A stretch of 17,852 nt of DNA from positions 1 through 17,852 of the forward strand of contig JAPLMO010000465.1 of assembly GCA_026386995.1 (NCBI GenBank). Reading direction: 5' to 3'. The DNA is from Planctomycetota bacterium. GTDB lineage: Bacteria > Planctomycetota > Phycisphaerae > FEN-1346. A program made the translations under genes and the position numbers. Every line of letters starts with the position of its first letter. Position 1 is the stretch's first letter. The notes beneath the pieces were generated by a model. It saw only the letters and a list, made by a program, of their open reading frames with translations. It was not told the origin of the DNA and did not search any database. Shown piece after piece: positions 16,086 through 17,852 of this stretch.

Positions 16086-16283
16086 ATGGCCGAAAAGAAA
16101 AAATTCCTCCTGCGGATCGACGAGGCCCTCTGGAACGACCTCGCCGCATGGGCCGCCGACGAACTGCGCAGCGTCAACGGCCAGATCGAGTACATCCTCA
16201 AACAGGCCGCCGGGGACCGCGCGGCCCGCAAAAAATCCGCCGCCCCTTCCCTGCCGCGCGGCAGCAGCCACGAAGAATCCTGA
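16086..16283 (+). CDS. Arc-type ribbon-helix-helix DNA-binding protein
   Basis: A 65-residue regulator. The ribbon-helix-helix is clear: KKKFLLRIDEALWNDLAAWA forms the strand and first helix, and DELRSVNGQIEYILKQA the second helix with the RSxNxQIE pattern of Arc/CopG relatives. The tail is basic and serine-rich (RAARKKSAAPSLPRG). ATG 16086 follows AAGG at a slightly long spacing. It is downstream of the SPFH gene and probably represses the common promoter at 14909-14936. Its stop touches the stop of the convergent MetE-like gene with no base between them. Confidence 0.9.
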   Translation: MAEKKKFLLRIDEALWNDLAAWAADELRSVNGQIEYILKQAAGDRAARKKSAAPSLPRGSSHEES

Positions 16284-17315
16284 TTATCCCGCGAGAAACT
16301 CGCGGCGAAGGCCGGCCGCAAGATCGCGGACGAGCGTCAGCGCCCGCTTCGCCGTCGCGCCGTCGCGCGAACCAAGGCCGCAGGCGGGCGTGATGAGGCT
16401 TTGCCTGAGGACCTGCTCGCGCTTAAAGCCCAGGGCCTCGACCTTGGCCACGTGCGCCAGCAGGCGATCACGCAAAGTCGCGGCGGTTTGGCCCGCGAGT
16501 AGGTCCGGGTCGGTCGGCACGATGCCCCACGCCAGGTTCCCGCCGCGCGCCATAAACCCCGCCAGCGCGTCGCGGTACATCAGGAAGTTGTCGGCGAACT
16601 CGAACGCGTCGAACGAGACGACCGAGAGGCGGCTCTCCAGAAAGATCGACCAGTCCGTGTTCGAGCAGCAGTGCGACCCGGTGATTTCCGTGCCGGCGGC
16701 CACGGCTTCGAGGACCTCGCGGACCTGGCCGACGCCCCACCCGAAGAACGGCGTTCCAAAACTGGAGAGGAACGGCTCGTCCACAAAGATCACCGGCTCC
16801 GCCCCCGCCGCACGCAACTGCTCGGCCTGCCAGCGAACCCGCAGAGAGAGGAACTTTACGAGCACGTCGCGCAAGACCTCGTTATAGAGGATGGGGTTGC
16901 CGTCTTCCCCCAGCACGGCCATGCCGACCGTGACGGGGCCGGCGATCTGGCCCTTCGCCTGGCGTATGCCGCGCTCCCGCACGGCGGCGACGAACGGCCC
17001 GAACCCGGCGGCCGCCTGGGGCGTCATGGCGGCCACGGAGGCATCGCCGGCGGCGTGGGCCGCCATCACCTGCTCGGCGCCCAGGAAAAACACCTCGTCC
17101 TGCACCAGGCGCAGGCGGCCCTCGCCGGTGATGACGAGGCCCGGCAGGCCCGCCAGCGTCTGCTCGTTCATCCCCTCGGCCCGCGAGACCTTGGGAAGTT
17201 GCGGCCAGTGCGGCAGGCCCGGACAATAGGCGAAAACCGTCTCGACGGCCTCGCGCGCATCGGTCGCGGGAAGGCTACCGATGCCGGTGGCGCGGCAGTT
17301 ACCGAAGAAGGTCAT
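16284..17315 (-). CDS. MetE/UroD-superfamily protein (methionine synthase C-domain-like)
   Basis: A 343-residue cytoplasmic protein with the fold of cobalamin-independent methionine synthase C-domain and uroporphyrinogen decarboxylase. Visible landmarks: ATGIGSLPATD at 9-19, the early FWPQLP-like HWPQLPKVSRAEGMNEQ, GQIAGPVTVG, FVDEP at 177-181, GSHCCSNTDW at 213-222, and TPACGLGSR at 309-317. H215, C217, E239 and C312 match the zinc ligands of MetE in order, and E239 lies 24 residues after the histidine as in MetE. The separate N-terminal half of MetE is absent, so the methyl donor is probably a corrinoid or another carrier; the substrate is not known. ATG 17315 has AGGAG seven bases upstream. 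No pathway partner is adjacent. Confidence 0.85.
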   Translation of the reverse strand: MTFFGNCRATGIGSLPATDAREAVETVFAYCPGLPHWPQLPKVSRAEGMNEQTLAGLPGLVITGEGRLRLVQDEVFFLGAEQVMAAHAAGDASVAAMTPQAAAGFGPFVAAVRERGIRQAKGQIAGPVTVGMAVLGEDGNPILYNEVLRDVLVKFLSLRVRWQAEQLRAAGAEPVIFVDEPFLSSFGTPFFGWGVGQVREVLEAVAAGTEITGSHCCSNTDWSIFLESRLSVVSFDAFEFADNFLMYRDALAGFMARGGNLAWGIVPTDPDLLAGQTAATLRDRLLAHVAKVEALGFKREQVLRQSLITPACGLGSRDGATAKRALTLVRDLAAGLRREFLAG

Positions 17316-17508
17316 GGGCGGCTCCTGGTCATGGCACCCGGATTATAACAACCGGAGGGTGGCATGGCCACCCTGTTGGGTGGTATGTGTTCAGCGAGGC
17401 GCAAGTGGCGTGGTAGTACTTAAAGTAGCGAATTGTATCGCGTTCACTATAGTATACACCGGAGGGCAAAAACGGGCACTTTTCGCGCCGCGAAGGCCCG
17501 AAAACCCC

Positions 17509-17535
17509 CTTGGCGCTAGCGCCAAGGCCGTTTTT
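17509..17535 (+). terminator. Possible intrinsic terminator
   Basis: A perfect 18-bp palindrome, CTTGGCGCTAGCGCCAAG, is followed after four bases by TTTTT. There is no gene ending just upstream on the plus strand, so it may be only another palindrome. Confidence 0.3.
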
Positions 17536-17721
17536 GCGTCGTTTGGCAAGATGGGTAAGGCGATTTTTTACCGGTTTTTGATACTTCTTACGCGCTTTTG
17601 ATCGGAACTTGATACCTTTTTTCGCCCGCCGGGCGGTTTTGACCACCTGCGATTATATACTATAGTATATCCTACCGGGACAGTGGGGATTCTCCGACAC
17701 CCCTTCCGGCGCCCCCAAAAC

Positions 17722-17794
17722 AATCAGGGACAGCGCCAAGCGGTTTCGGCGGGCCGGGTCGGGGGCCCGGGCGGGGTTGGCGCTGTCCCTGATT
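17722..17794. repeat. Inverted repeat with 18-bp perfect arms
   Basis: AATCAGGGACAGCGCCAA at 17722-17739 and its exact reverse complement at 17777-17794 enclose a very GC-rich 37-base loop. It resembles dispersed palindromic repeats and shares the GGGACAG word with the hairpin cluster at 9956-9972. Confidence 0.8.
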
Positions 17795-17852
17795 TCGGGT
17801 GATTCGCCCCCCTCGGCGGCCTCAGGGACTGCCATTTTGGCAGTCGTGCCTG

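Larger units (their letters stand above)
17316..17852. other. Palindrome-rich non-coding stretch
   Basis: About 540 bp without a convincing gene; a basic minus-strand frame at 17329-17646 begins at a weak GTG and overlaps several palindromes, so I do not call it. It holds a half unit of the double-hairpin family at 17363-17387, CTTGGCGCT-AGCGCCAAG (17509-17526) followed by a short T-run at 17531-17535, two actatagtata elements (17446, 17659), and a long-armed inverted repeat at 17722-17794. Confidence 0.6.

Noticed and set aside
15957..16271. Minus-strand frame containing LTAENAENAE
   Set aside because: That peptide is the usual spurious translation of GCAGAGAACGCAGAG palindromic repeats; it is also antisense to the Arc gene.
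17329..17646. Basic 105-residue minus-strand frame
   Set aside because: Weak GTG start, no family, and it runs through several palindromes, whose translation explains most of it.

Overview
The window is GC-rich chromosomal DNA. It most resembles a member of the Planctomycetota, possibly Phycisphaerae-like. The pointers are a primary-type sigma factor with a long helix-turn-helix N-terminal extension, an FG-GAP/VCBS secreted protein, a cysteine-rich insert in a hybrid kinase, and many palindromic intergenic repeats. No rRNA or tRNA is present, so this assignment is inference.

Layout. 1-132: edge of an insertion sequence (start of an ISNCY-like transposase and its terminal repeats). 186-1430: bifunctional riboflavin gene ribBA. 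1517-2050: unknown protein. 2070-2708: RelE/HigB-type toxin and NadS-type antitoxin with a promoter/operator. 2783-3004: DUF433 protein. 3101-4869: a planctomycete-type sigma factor gene interrupted by one in-frame amber codon, with a strong promoter. 5185-5364: tail of a lost Ser/Thr protein kinase. 5388-9553: two-gene signalling operon (hybrid histidine kinase, then a REC-GGDEF diguanylate cyclase). 9893-10006: cluster of nested hairpins. 10016-11218: secreted seven-bladed FG-GAP protein.

11333-13830 is an accessory patch. A HEPN/MNT pair lies between two inverted copies of an IS630-like MITE, and its HEPN gene is truncated at one copy. A truncated duplicate of a downstream membrane-protein gene follows, then a histone H1-like small protein and a Phd/RelE pair with an unusual repeated operator and leader. 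13630-14616 is an operon resembling enterobacterial yqjD-yqjE-yqjK (DUF883, holin-like, third partner). 14983-16283 holds an SPFH membrane protein and an Arc-type ribbon-helix-helix regulator, separated by a palindromic repeat. 16284-17315 is a MetE/UroD-superfamily enzyme, convergent with the Arc gene. 17316-17852 is a palindrome-rich non-coding stretch.

How the genes work together. The kinase and cyclase overlap by GTGA and should form a phosphorelay feeding c-di-GMP synthesis. The toxin-antitoxin pairs each have their own promoter. The SPFH-Arc pair is probably self-regulated. The least expected features are the amber-split sigma factor, the MITE-flanked and damaged HEPN/MNT module, and a family of double-hairpin repeats with a shared TGTT loop core but different stems.
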